64,000 bases of DNA from JAKFDK01 sp036676195 (GTDB taxonomy: Bacteria > Bacillota > Sulfobacillia > Symbiobacteriales > ZC4RG38), in NCBI GenBank assembly GCA_036676195.1, contig JAKFDK010000056.1, positions 1 to 64,000 on the forward strand, in the 5' to 3' direction. Shown here in pieces: positions 53,388 to 62,507 of the stretch. The notes under the pieces were generated by a model, which was not told the DNA's origin, did no database searches, and worked only from the letters and a program-made list of their open reading frames with translations. Position 1 is the first letter of the stretch; every line of letters begins with the position of its first letter. Made by a program: the position numbers and the translations under genes.

Positions 53388-54278
53388 CTAAGCGATTACA
53401 CCGGCTTGCCGGCAAAGGGTCATGACCGCCGTAGCCAGGTCCAGGTTGGCGGGCAGCCGCAGGTACACCGCCCCCCGGCGGCGGCAGAAGCCTTCCAGTT
53501 CCGCCAGGTACGCGGCCAGCCGCTGCCGGTACGCCGCCACCGTGGCTGGGGCCACCGTCACCTCGGCCGGCCCGGCGGCCGCCTCGACATCGACCAGGCG
53601 CCAGTCCCCTTCCAGGTCGGGGTCCAGTTCAGTCGGCGCCAGCACCTGCGCCAGCACCACGTCATGCCCGGCCGCCAGCAGGCGGGTCAGGCCCGGCGTG
53701 CAGCCGCCGGGGTACAGGCCGTCGGTCAGGACAATGCTCAGGCCTGGCTCCCGGGAGCGCAGGCCCGCTTCGGCCAGGCCCTGGTTCAGGTCGCCGGTGG
53801 CGGTGGCGGGCAGGTCAGCCAGGAAACGCCAGATCCGTTCGGCCCCGGCCTCGCCGGTGACGGGCGGCGTGGACTGCACGCGGCCGCCGCCGCAGGTGGC
53901 CGCCTCGACCCGGTCGTAGCGCACCAGGGCCACGTACGCCAGGGCCCCGGCCAGGCTGCGGGCCAGCAGCCACTTGTGGTCATGGTCCATGGACCGGGAG
54001 TTGTCCAGCAGAATCCGTACCCGCAGATTCTCCTCGGCCCGGTAGATACGCAGAAACAGCTTTTCCAGGCGGGCGTATACGTTCCAGTCCAGGCGGCGGA
54101 AGTCGTCGCCGGGAACGTAGTTGCGGTAGTCCATCAGTTCCACCGAAGACCCGGCACGCACGCTGCGCCGCCGGCCCGCCCCGGCGCCGGGCTGCATCCG
54201 GCGCCCCTGCAGGCCCAGGGCCCGCAGCCGCTCCAGCAGGTCCGGGGTCAGGCCCAGTTGCCCGGCACTGGCGCTCAT
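53388..54278 (-). CDS. DUF58 domain protein
   Basis: The 296-aa protein has the DUF58 signature YVPGDDFRRLDWNVYARLEKL, the preceding GSSVELMDYRNY, and a VWA-like fold with ILLDNSRSMDHDHKW (DxSxS MIDAS). Members work with MoxR AAA ATPases as an adapter or chaperone pair. The start overlaps the moxR stop (ATGA). Confidence 0.92.
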   Translation of the reverse strand: MSASAGQLGLTPDLLERLRALGLQGRRMQPGAGAGRRRSVRAGSSVELMDYRNYVPGDDFRRLDWNVYARLEKLFLRIYRAEENLRVRILLDNSRSMDHDHKWLLARSLAGALAYVALVRYDRVEAATCGGGRVQSTPPVTGEAGAERIWRFLADLPATATGDLNQGLAEAGLRSREPGLSIVLTDGLYPGGCTPGLTRLLAAGHDVVLAQVLAPTELDPDLEGDWRLVDVEAAAGPAEVTVAPATVAAYRQRLAAYLAELEGFCRRRGAVYLRLPANLDLATAVMTLCRQAGVIA

Positions 54279-55258
54279 GCCTGCACCGCCGCCGCCGTGA
54301 TCGCCGCCACCACTGTATCGGCGCTGATGCCGTCGGCCTGGGCCTCGAAGTTGAGCCCCAGCCGGTGACGCAGGGCCGGGGCGGCCACGGCGGCCAGGTC
54401 GTCGCTGCTGACGTTAAAGCGCCCCTCAAGCAAGGCCCTGACCTGGGCCGCCTGCACCAGCGACTGCAGGGCGCGCACGCCGGCGCCAAAGCGCAGATAG
54501 CGCTTCACCTCCGCCGGGGCACCGGCCTGGTCCGGCTGGCTGAGCACCACCATCCGTACGGCCTGCTCCCGCAGGTGTTCGGCAATGGGCACCTGCCGGG
54601 TCAATTCCGGCCGGGCCAGGACCCGGGCCGCCTCGGGCACCGGCTCCACCTGCGGCGGCTGCGGATGCAGGGTCAGGTCCAGAATTTGCCGCAACTCGGT
54701 GGCGGCGGGAAACGGGACCAGCACCTTGAAGAAGAAGCGGTCCAGTTGCGCCTCGGGCAGGGGGTAAGTGCCCTCCTGCTCCAGGGGGTTCTGGGTGGCG
54801 AGCACAAAAAAGGGCCGGGGCAGTTGCCGGGTTTGGTCGCCCACGGTAACGGTCCGTTCCTGCATGGCTTCGAGCAGGGCGGACTGGGTCTTGGGCGTGG
54901 CCCGGTTGATCTCGTCGGCCAGCACCAGGCTGGCAAAGATCGGGCCGGCCTGAAACTTGAACTGGCGGGTACCGGACTCCTCGCTGATGATATTGGTGCC
55001 GGTGATATCGGCGGGCATCAGGTCAGGCGTGAATTGGATGCGGCTAAAGGACAGGCCGAGCACCTGCGACAGGGTACGGACCAGCAGCGTCTTGCCCAGG
55101 CCCGGTACGCCTTCCAGCAGGGCGTGACCCCCGGATACCAGGGCGATCATGACGTCGCGCACAACCTGCTGCTGGCCGACGATGGCCCGGGCCACCTGGG
55201 CCTCCATGCGTTGCACTGTTTCCACCAGGCTGATGGCGTCGGTGGTCTCTGCTGCCAT
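54275..55258 (-). CDS. MoxR-family AAA+ ATPase
   Basis: The 327-aa protein has Walker A GVPGLGKTLLVRTLS, the pre-sensor region FTPDLMPADITGTN, Walker B SLVLADEINRATPKTQSALL, sensor 1 FFVLATQNPLEQEGTYPLPEAQ and the arginine region LDRFFFK. MoxR ATPases remodel or assemble membrane/VWA partner complexes, here encoded on both sides. The ATG directly follows the stop of the upstream gene. Confidence 0.95.
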   Translation of the reverse strand: MAAETTDAISLVETVQRMEAQVARAIVGQQQVVRDVMIALVSGGHALLEGVPGLGKTLLVRTLSQVLGLSFSRIQFTPDLMPADITGTNIISEESGTRQFKFQAGPIFASLVLADEINRATPKTQSALLEAMQERTVTVGDQTRQLPRPFFVLATQNPLEQEGTYPLPEAQLDRFFFKVLVPFPAATELRQILDLTLHPQPPQVEPVPEAARVLARPELTRQVPIAEHLREQAVRMVVLSQPDQAGAPAEVKRYLRFGAGVRALQSLVQAAQVRALLEGRFNVSSDDLAAVAAPALRHRLGLNFEAQADGISADTVVAAITAAAVQA

Positions 55259-56791
55259 CTATTGCGCCTCCTCAAGGGCGTTAAAGTAGTTCTGCACGGT
55301 GCTGCGCAGGTCGTCGGGGATGGGGCTGTTCTCCAGATGGTCGCGGGCGGCCTGGGCGAAGTCGGGCAGCACTTCCTGAAAGTTCACCCGCCGCCCCGGC
55401 GTGGCCTGGCCCCGGGGACCTTGCTCCTGTTCACTCGGACCCTGGCCCGGGGTACCGGCTATGGTGATCTGCTCGAACCCCCCCGCCGCCTCGCCACGGC
55501 CCGGACCGCCCCGGCTGCCGCCGCCCAGACCGCCGCCGGTGCCCTGACCCTGACCCTGACCCTGACCCTGGCCCTGACCCTGACCCTGACCCTGACCCTG
55601 ACCCTGACCCTGACCCTGACCCACCACCTGCCGGCCTTCCTGGCCCCGGGCGGCCGCCGCCACCTGGCGGGCCATTTGCTCCAGCCGGCCGGCGGCGCCG
55701 GTCATGGCGGCAGCAGTGGCCACCGCCCGAGCATCGGCGGCCATTTGCTGCCCGGCCTGCCGCAGCGCTGCACCGGCCGCGGCCGCATCGCCCCCGGCCA
55801 GACCGAGCCCGGCCGCCTGCAGGCTTTGGGCCAGCGCACCGTCGGCAGCGGCAGCGACGGCCGCCAGTTGCATCTGCCGGGCCAGCGCCTCGCGTTGCGC
55901 CGGCGTCAATTCATCGAGTTGCGCCGCCAACTGTTCAGCCGCCCGGGCCATGGCTTCCGGGTCCTGGCTCTGCAGCGCCTGGGCCAGCGGCTGGGTCATG
56001 GCGTTCTCCGCCAATGCGCTGCCGGCGCCGCCAAGGGCAGCCATGGCACCGGCGGCCTGGGACCCGGCCAGCGCGGCCAGTTCCTGTTGTGCCCGGTCCA
56101 GTGCCTTTTGCGCCATTTGTTCCATCTTCTGTGCGTCACCCTGGCGCAGGGCCGCGGCCAGTTCCCGGTCCAGGCGCTGCAGAGCCTCAGCCAGCCGCGC
56201 CTGCGCCTCGGGGCTGAGCGGCGCTGCCGCCGCCTGCTGCACCTGCTCCAGTTGCGCCTGCGCCGCCGCAATGGCCTTTGCCGCAGCCTGTTGCCGCCGC
56301 ACCCGCTCGCTTGGTGGCAAATAAGCCAGAACAGCGGCAGCCACGGCCAGGGCCGCCGCCGCCGCCAGCAGGCGCCGGTTCCAGGGCAGCGGCAGATAAT
56401 CGGCCGGCCGGTGCCCGGCAGCACGGCCGACGGCGTCCCGCTGCAGGGCCGCCACCAGCGGCCCCGTTTGGTTGGCATAGTCCCAGGCCGTGGCCAGGCG
56501 GTCCTGCAGGCCCAGGGCCCGGTCAGCCGACCGGGAAGCTGCGGCCAGGCCAGGTCGGCGCCAAAAGGCGAACAGGCCGGCGCCCAGCAGCAGGGGCACC
56601 CCTGGTATCAGGGCCAGGCCAGGGGCCGCAGGCAGCCAGCGGTAACGGGCCACCAGCAGCGCCACGGCGGCGGCGGCCGCCCAGATTACCAGGGCCAGCG
56701 TGCAGTACCGCATCAGTAAGGCTGTCAGCAGGCGCTGCCGCCAGGGCGCCAGTAACGTCGGCAGCGCCGGTAGATCGTTCCGCCTGTCCAT
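55259..56791 (-). CDS. Membrane protein with coiled coil and Gly-Gln repeat
   Basis: The 510-aa protein has N-terminal helices (LLTALLMRYCTLALVIWAAA; PGLALIPGVPLLLGAGLFAF) and a third segment (LLAAAAALAVAAAVLAYL). A long Ala/Gln-rich helical region follows (about 180-400, likely coiled coil), then an uninterrupted run of GQ dipeptides. The C-terminal part contains FQEVLPDFAQAARDHLENSP. It resembles the DUF4175-like component of MoxR operons. ATG 56791 overlaps the permease stop (TGATG). Confidence 0.75.
   Translation of the reverse strand: MDRRNDLPALPTLLAPWRQRLLTALLMRYCTLALVIWAAAAAVALLVARYRWLPAAPGLALIPGVPLLLGAGLFAFWRRPGLAAASRSADRALGLQDRLATAWDYANQTGPLVAALQRDAVGRAAGHRPADYLPLPWNRRLLAAAAALAVAAAVLAYLPPSERVRRQQAAAKAIAAAQAQLEQVQQAAAAPLSPEAQARLAEALQRLDRELAAALRQGDAQKMEQMAQKALDRAQQELAALAGSQAAGAMAALGGAGSALAENAMTQPLAQALQSQDPEAMARAAEQLAAQLDELTPAQREALARQMQLAAVAAAADGALAQSLQAAGLGLAGGDAAAAGAALRQAGQQMAADARAVATAAAMTGAAGRLEQMARQVAAAARGQEGRQVVGQGQGQGQGQGQGQGQGQGQGQGQGQGTGGGLGGGSRGGPGRGEAAGGFEQITIAGTPGQGPSEQEQGPRGQATPGRRVNFQEVLPDFAQAARDHLENSPIPDDLRSTVQNYFNALEEAQ
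55542..55621. repeat. Hexamer tandem repeat (CCTGAC), ~13 units
   Basis: About 80 bp of near-perfect 6-bp repeats (CCTGAC with two CCTGGC variants) encode the Gly-Gln tract on the minus strand. Length changes stay in frame. It is likely to be slippage-prone. Confidence 0.92.
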
Positions 56792-57753
56792 CAGGCCGCC
56801 CGCCGGCGCTGCAGGCCACCGAACACACGGCCACGGGGCCGCGGGTCCAGCCGCCACCAGGCGCCGCAGAAGAACAAGGCCGCCAGCCCCGTACCGCCCA
56901 CCAGGTAGACCGCCCAGGCCGGCGCCCAGGTGGCCTTGTTCAGTTCCTGCACCAGTTCGCCGGGGATGATCCCACCGGAAACGCCCACCACGCCGGCGGC
57001 CGAGACAATGGCCACCCCTGGATTCAGGTACATGGCGGCAGGCAGCAGGGCCTGGGTACCGCCGTTTTCCAGCTTGACCTCGCGGATCGACATCCCCATC
57101 GGTCCGTCAGTGACCAGAATCGTGCCGGGCGGCGCCTCGTTACGGGGGATCCGCTGGGCGCCGATGGCCGGGGACAGCGCCCCGAACAGCACCGTGCCCA
57201 GTCCCATCACCACCGCCAGGACAATGCCGAGGGCGGTGGCGGCGGTGGTGCGCCGTACGATGGTGGAAAAGAACAGGCCGCCCGCCCCCATGATCAGCGC
57301 CGTCACCATCTGCACAGCAATGGTCCGCACGACCAGCCCGGCGGGAACGCCGCCGAACAGGAAGACCAGGCTCAGCAGCGGCACCGAGGCCAGAATCAAC
57401 AGGATCACGAAGGCCAGGCTGGTCACCAGCTTGCCAGCCACAATGCTAAAGGCGCTCAGCCGGGTGCTCAGCAGCAGATCAAAGGTCTGGCGGTCTTTTT
57501 CACCGGCGATGGCACCAGCGGTGAGGGCCGGGGCAATGAGCATGACCAGGGCGGTCTGCAGAATGCTCAGAATCCCAAACACATTCACACCCATGGAAGC
57601 CATCTGCGGGCCGTACACGACACGTTGGTCGTCCAACAGCCCGAGCATCGCCAGGCTGATAAAGGCCAGCAGTGTCACATAGGCGGTCAGCAGCACTGGC
57701 GCCGTCCAGCCGCGCATGCGGCCGCGTAATTCCTTCATAAGAATGGCGGTCAT
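56791..57753 (-). CDS. ABC-2 type permease of the MoxR operon
   Basis: The 320-aa protein has about seven hydrophobic segments and an ABC-2 element TAGAIAGEKDRQTFDLLLSTRLSA, matching GldF/NosY-like permeases. It begins MTAILMKELRGRMRG. The start overlaps the ATPase stop (ATGA), giving a two-component transporter. Confidence 0.9.
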   Translation of the reverse strand: MTAILMKELRGRMRGWTAPVLLTAYVTLLAFISLAMLGLLDDQRVVYGPQMASMGVNVFGILSILQTALVMLIAPALTAGAIAGEKDRQTFDLLLSTRLSAFSIVAGKLVTSLAFVILLILASVPLLSLVFLFGGVPAGLVVRTIAVQMVTALIMGAGGLFFSTIVRRTTAATALGIVLAVVMGLGTVLFGALSPAIGAQRIPRNEAPPGTILVTDGPMGMSIREVKLENGGTQALLPAAMYLNPGVAIVSAAGVVGVSGGIIPGELVQELNKATWAPAWAVYLVGGTGLAALFFCGAWWRLDPRPRGRVFGGLQRRRAA

Positions 57754-58673
57754 ACGGGCACCTCCTCAGTATGCCGGAGGAACAGTTCCTCCAGGCTATC
57801 CTGGCGCCGCACCAACGAGAGCACCGGCACGCCCGCCCCCACCAGACTCTGCAGCAAGGCCACCTGGGCCGCCTGGTCGCCGGTAAAGCGGGCCGTCAGC
57901 CGGTTGGCCCCCGCCTCCACCGCCGTTACGTCCAGACAATCGGCCAGCACCGGTAGATACGGTTCGGCTTCCCCGAGCACTTCAATTTCGAGTACGGCGC
58001 CCTGCCCCAGCCCCCCCAGTTGGTCCAGGGGGCCGGCTGCCATCATCTTGCCGCCGGAAATGATGCCAGCGTGCGTGCACATCTCAGCCAGTTCGGGCAG
58101 AATGTGCGAGGAGATGATCACCGTCTTGCCCATCCGGCTCAGTTCCTGCAGCAGTTCCCGCAATTCTGCCCGGGCCCGCGGGTCAAGTCCGGAAGCCGGC
58201 TCATCCAACAGGAGCACCTGCGGATCGTGGACCAGGGCCCGGGCCAGGCCCAGGCGCTGCTTCATGCCCAGGGACAGCCCCATGACCCACTCATCGCGCT
58301 TGTGGAACAGCCCGACCAGTTGCAGCAGGTCGTCGGCCACCCTGGCGCGCTGGGCCCGGGGCACCCGGTTGGCGGCGGCATAAAACTCCAGATACTCATG
58401 GCAGTTCAGGCCCTCGTATACACCAAAGTGGTCCGGCATGTAACCCACCATGCCGCGCGCCTGGTCAGGGTCCCGCAGCACGTCCACATCGCCCATAAAG
58501 GCCGCGCCCCCGGAGGCAGAAAGCAGACCGGCCAGGATGCGCAGGGTGGTAGACTTGCCGGCACCGTTATGGCCGATTAACCCGAAGATGGCGCCCCGCG
58601 GCACATGCAGGTCCAGGCCCTGCAAGGCGAAGGTGTTTTTGTACTGCTTGGTCAGCCCGTTAATGCGAATCAT
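57750..58673 (-). CDS. ABC transporter ATPase of the MoxR operon
   Basis: The 307-aa protein has Walker A GLIGHNGAGKSTTLRIL, signature LSLGMKQRLGLARAL, Walker B VLLLDEPASGLDP and H-loop VIISSHI. It is of the ABC-2 (CcmA/GldA-like) class. It starts 1 bp after the stop of the upstream membrane-protein gene and overlaps its permease. The substrate is not evident. Confidence 0.93.
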   Translation of the reverse strand: MIRINGLTKQYKNTFALQGLDLHVPRGAIFGLIGHNGAGKSTTLRILAGLLSASGGAAFMGDVDVLRDPDQARGMVGYMPDHFGVYEGLNCHEYLEFYAAANRVPRAQRARVADDLLQLVGLFHKRDEWVMGLSLGMKQRLGLARALVHDPQVLLLDEPASGLDPRARAELRELLQELSRMGKTVIISSHILPELAEMCTHAGIISGGKMMAAGPLDQLGGLGQGAVLEIEVLGEAEPYLPVLADCLDVTAVEAGANRLTARFTGDQAAQVALLQSLVGAGVPVLSLVRRQDSLEELFLRHTEEVPV

Positions 58674-58674
58674 G

Positions 58675-61047
58675 TCAGTTTACCCTCCCCGTCAGCGCCA
58701 GGCTGGGAATGCCGGTGGGGAAGGGCTCCTGGCCGTTGCGGCCAATGCGGGCCCGCACCTTGCGGGTGGCATTCACAAACCGCTGCGGCTCCGCCACCGT
58801 GGCCAGGCGGCCGTCGAAGGCAAACTCCCGCCAGGTGCCGGCCTGCCAGTCCCACAGTTCCACCCGCAGGTCACCGGGCCGCTGCGGCCCCTTGAACAGC
58901 GGCACGTGCAGATCCATGGCCTGCACCGCCGCAGCCGCCACCGGCAGGTCGAAGTCCACCGTGGCCGTACCCTCCATGGGCAGGCTCCAGTTGTCCGGGC
59001 CGCCCACATAGCCCTGCCCGTCCCACGCCACCAGCCGCCCCTGCAGCACGCCGGCCGGCAGAGTAAAGTTGCCCTTGCCTACCGCCACCTGCCCCGGCTG
59101 AATGACCGCCGCCGTCAGGTAGGGCTGAAACTTCACCCCGTTAATACTCACGCCGCCGGGCGCCCAGTCGGCCCAGCCGATCACCAGCGGTCGGCCCGGG
59201 TCAACGGTAACCTGGTTCAAGGCTTCGGCCAGGTTCATGCGGCGGAAGAGCTCGGCCTCTTCATCGCTCATGTTGCCACCCTGCCACCCATTCGGCTGGT
59301 AAGCCCGGCGCAGGGCCATATGCAGGGCGTTGGGGCCAAATTCTTGCGGCTGGTTGTTGAGCAAGTCCAGGCTGACCTGTGCACTCTGGCCGGGCGCCAG
59401 TTCACCCACCAGCGCCGATCCGGTACCATAGATGACTGCCACGCCCTTGAGCGGCAGGTCGGTCTGATTGGTCACGGTGCCCGTCAGGCCGTTCTCGCCC
59501 AGGGTAAGGACAGTCTCCAACTGGCCGGGACTGGGCACGGTGGCCTGGCTGCCAATGGCCCGCATGGTCCACAGGCCCAGCGGATGCAGGCGCACCGGGC
59601 CAGTGCCGCCGCCGCCGATTTCCACCCCTACCGGCAGGTTCTCCCCGCCGCCGGACCGGTAGGAGCCAGCGTAGGGGATCGTCGCCTCCAGCGGCATTTG
59701 CCGGTCGAACTCGACCCGTGCATCGACCTGGGCGGGCAGGAACACACCCAGTATGGTGCGCACCCGGGCCGTGTCGGTATGGTCGAGTTCCACCACCGAT
59801 ACCTGGTGGGCCAGCGTCTTCGCCGCGGCGCTGGAGCGGGACTGCAGCCAGGTGCCGCCGGAAAACAGCAGGACCAGCACCGGAATGGTCACCCAGGCCC
59901 ACTCCGCCCGCCGCAGGCGCCGCAGCACCAGGAAGTTCACCGGCCCCAGCACCAGCACATACACCAGCAGGCTGGTGGCCAGCCCACGCAGGGACGGCAT
60001 GCTGCCAACCGGCAACTGCTGGGCCGCCTGGGCGAGATTTTGCCACCGGTTCATGCCCCGATCACCCTTTTCCCACTGTGCGCCAATGGGGGTGGAGAGC
60101 AGGAGCCGCTCCCAGAGCCGGGTACTGCCGGCCCAACCGTGGACCGGCTGCAGGGTGGGATCATAGGCCAGGTAGGCTACAGCACCGGCGCCGTGGTCCC
60201 AGATGGCAGCCAGTGGGATGTCGCCGGCCGCGGCCAGCACACGGGCACCGGTGATCCGAGCCCGGGAAACCTCGGTTTCGGCCGCCAGGGGCGTCTCCAC
60301 CCAGGCGCCCAGGGGAGCCAGACTGGCCCTGACCTGGCCCTCGGATTGGATCGGCAGCCAGGGCTGCCACGGGGTCAACGTCTTGCGGGCCTCCGGCCCG
60401 CCGACCAGTACCAGCAGGCCGCCTTCCCTTACCCAGTCCTGTACAGCCTGACGCTGGGCCGCTGTCAGCTCGGCAGCCGAGAAGTTGCTGACCACGAGCA
60501 TGTCCAGGCTCTGCAGGGCCTGGGTCCGATCTGGTACGGCGGCGCCATCCAGCTTCACCAGTTGCACGCTGCGGCCGTTGGGCAGGCGCAGCGCCGCCAG
60601 GGTGGCCACGTCTTCCCGGTCCGGCCCGAGCAGGCCCACCAGGACATCGCCGCTATATTGAAAGGTAAGCTTTTGTTGGGCTATTTCTTGCCCCGCCACC
60701 AATAGTCGCACCACGGGGCCCTGCCCGCTATGGTCAGTGGGGGCGTAGACCATGAAGCGCTTCTTCCCGCCGGCGGGCAGTGCCACCGGCAGCGACTGCC
60801 GAATTTGGTAAGGCGCCGGCGGTCCGTACTGAGGCGTGTGGTCCCAGACGAGTTCGCCCTGCAGTTCCTGGCCGTTGTTTTCAATCTCGACAACCAGAGG
60901 CACCCATGCCGCAGGCTTCACCCGACCGTCGAATCCCACGGTGGCCGTCAGACGCACACCGTCGGCAGCGCCGGCCGCACCGGCTACCGCCGGCCACAGG
61001 AACAGCATCATGGTCAGCAACGCCAGCAAGCCTGTTCTTCTACCCAC
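58675..61047 (-). CDS. Large secreted/membrane protein heading the MoxR operon
   Basis: The 790-aa protein has a signal peptide (LLALLTMMLFLWPAVAGAAG) and a beta-rich domain (VKPAAWVPLVVEIENNGQEL). A DUF4350/glutamine-amidotransferase-like region follows (LVVSNFSAAELTAAQRQAV; GGLLVLVGGPEARKTL), then membrane helices (LLVYVLVLGPVNFLVLRRL; VTIPVLVLLFSGG) and a long extracytoplasmic C-terminal part. I choose GTG 61047 with AAAAGGGG upstream so the signal peptide is terminal. ATG 61140 is an alternative. The GTG/ATG choice does not change the fold. It is the likely first gene of the operon. Confidence 0.75.
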   Translation of the reverse strand: MGRRTGLLALLTMMLFLWPAVAGAAGAADGVRLTATVGFDGRVKPAAWVPLVVEIENNGQELQGELVWDHTPQYGPPAPYQIRQSLPVALPAGGKKRFMVYAPTDHSGQGPVVRLLVAGQEIAQQKLTFQYSGDVLVGLLGPDREDVATLAALRLPNGRSVQLVKLDGAAVPDRTQALQSLDMLVVSNFSAAELTAAQRQAVQDWVREGGLLVLVGGPEARKTLTPWQPWLPIQSEGQVRASLAPLGAWVETPLAAETEVSRARITGARVLAAAGDIPLAAIWDHGAGAVAYLAYDPTLQPVHGWAGSTRLWERLLLSTPIGAQWEKGDRGMNRWQNLAQAAQQLPVGSMPSLRGLATSLLVYVLVLGPVNFLVLRRLRRAEWAWVTIPVLVLLFSGGTWLQSRSSAAAKTLAHQVSVVELDHTDTARVRTILGVFLPAQVDARVEFDRQMPLEATIPYAGSYRSGGGENLPVGVEIGGGGTGPVRLHPLGLWTMRAIGSQATVPSPGQLETVLTLGENGLTGTVTNQTDLPLKGVAVIYGTGSALVGELAPGQSAQVSLDLLNNQPQEFGPNALHMALRRAYQPNGWQGGNMSDEEAELFRRMNLAEALNQVTVDPGRPLVIGWADWAPGGVSINGVKFQPYLTAAVIQPGQVAVGKGNFTLPAGVLQGRLVAWDGQGYVGGPDNWSLPMEGTATVDFDLPVAAAAVQAMDLHVPLFKGPQRPGDLRVELWDWQAGTWREFAFDGRLATVAEPQRFVNATRKVRARIGRNGQEPFPTGIPSLALTGRVN

Positions 61048-61208
61048 GCCACCCGGCACCCCTTTTCGTTGTATCTCCCCCGGTAATGCGGCAGCAGGGC
61101 AGCCGCCGAACTTTCCCCTTGATGGACGCTTGAACAACATAAAACGTTTCACCCCACCGGTAATTCGCTCCCTGGTATTGGTAATCCCCCCACCCGCAGT
61201 CAATGACA

Positions 61209-61237
61209 CCAGGGCCGACCATACCGGTCGGCCCTGG
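61209..61237 (-). terminator. Hairpin after the ABC-F remnant
   Basis: A perfect 12-bp stem (61209-61220 with 61226-61237, 5-nt loop) lies just beyond the end of the ABC-F fossil. Confidence 0.7.
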
Positions 61238-61263
61238 CGTGTGTAAGAGGCCAATACCCTGCA

Positions 61264-61590
61264 TCACCGTCCCCAACGTGGGCGCAGTGCCTGTAGTTCC
61301 CGCTGACCCGGAGAAACTGGGCGTACAGTTCCGCCGCCCCCGGCGCCGTCCGGGCCGGCCGGTGCCGGAGCTTTGCGGCGGTCCAGCCACTCCCGGTAGC
61401 CGCCTGGAAACCATTCCAGCCGGCCGTGCTCCAGCGCCAGGACCCGAGTTGCCACCCGCTGAAGCAGATACCGGACAGACCACCGGCCAGTTCCAGCGTG
61501 CGGGTGGCGACCTGATCGAGGAACCAGCGGTCGTGGGAGACCACCAGGATCGCGCCGCGATACTCCCGCAGTGTGGCTTCCGGTCGTATC
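61264..61590 (-). pseudogene. ABC-F ATPase gene remnant with internal deletion
   Basis: The minus strand holds REYRGAILVVSHDRWFLDQV and ATRTLEL (end of one ABC-F ATP-binding domain). In another frame immediately after comes RYLLQRVATRVLALEHGRLE with WFPGGYREWLDRRK (end of a second domain and linker). Both are H-loop ends, so the piece between them, a whole ATPase domain, has been lost, apparently by recombination between similar sequences. The N-terminal part is also missing. Nothing else up to 61837 is supported. Confidence 0.72.
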
Positions 61591-61837
61591 CCCGTGGTCT
61601 TGTACTGGCAGATGCAGACAAGTGCCAGGCAGGCGCCAGACAAAGGCGCCACCGATGGCAGGACCGGCCTAACTGTTGCGACCCCGTCGGAGTCGCCCCT
61701 ATGCAGTTAGCGAACGGTCTGCCAGTTGCTCATCGATGGAGTACCTCCGCCCATGTGGCCACAGTTTATGGTTCTTCATCCAGAATATCGATCAGGCCGG
61801 TCACTGTCAACGGACTGGGAGAGCTGCCCCCGCCGCT

Positions 61838-62338
61838 TTACCCCCGTTGCGCCGGCCAGGAGCCCTGCTGTTTACGAATCAGAACGATCTGCCCCGTGTG
61901 GTAGGCGTCATGCAGGATCACGTGTGGCAACTGCTCCCCCAGTGCGGCGGATGCAACCGGTGACAGCGGCTGGTCGGGGCCGGCCTCACAACACCCTGCC
62001 AGCACCTGGCCGAGTCCGGCGGCGATCCGATGCGTCCGCTCCAGCGTCGCCGCCCAGCCGGCGACATCGGTAGGATCGCCGGGGTCGCTGAAGGTCGCAT
62101 CGTTGTCTGGCAGCTCCGGCCCGAAGGACGCGCCGGTCAGGCGGCAAAGCAACCGTTCGTTGTAGTAGTTCAGGTGATTCACGGTCTGCCAGATCGTATT
62201 CCCGCCGCCCGGCGGCAGCCAGGCCGCCTCAGCCGGCCCCACGCCGGCGAGGGCCGCCGCCAGGGGCGGAAACCAGTCTTCCTTGTCCCAACTGGCGTCT
62301 CTTTGTAGCCGTAACAGGTCCATCCAGCCTCGGTTCAC
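61838..62338 (-). CDS. DinB-family protein
   Basis: The 166-aa four-helix protein has the DinB/YfiT metal-binding histidines in TIWQTVNHLNYYNERLL (first His) and LPHVILHDAYHTGQIVLIRKQQ (HDxYHxGQ, two His). DinB-like proteins include bacillithiol-type transferases and DNA-damage-inducible enzymes. The GTG start at 62338 has GGAGG 9 nt upstream. It diverges from the CGNR gene. Confidence 0.9.
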   Translation of the reverse strand: MNRGWMDLLRLQRDASWDKEDWFPPLAAALAGVGPAEAAWLPPGGGNTIWQTVNHLNYYNERLLCRLTGASFGPELPDNDATFSDPGDPTDVAGWAATLERTHRIAAGLGQVLAGCCEAGPDQPLSPVASAALGEQLPHVILHDAYHTGQIVLIRKQQGSWPAQRG

Positions 62339-62507
62339 TGCTTACCGCCTCCCCGTGATAGAACTGGTATCCGGTACCGCCACGCCTTACAATAGAATCA
62401 AAATCGTCCGGACTCGTCTGTAACTATCTAACTTGCTGTACACAGGTTACGAATCTCACGTTACCACAGGGTCTGCCTGTGGTCAATATTATTGGAGGAG
62501 TTACGCG

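Noticed and set aside
55542..55621. Telomere-like or CRISPR-like repeat
   Set aside because: It is a coding hexamer tract for Gly-Gln without spacers, inside a gene.
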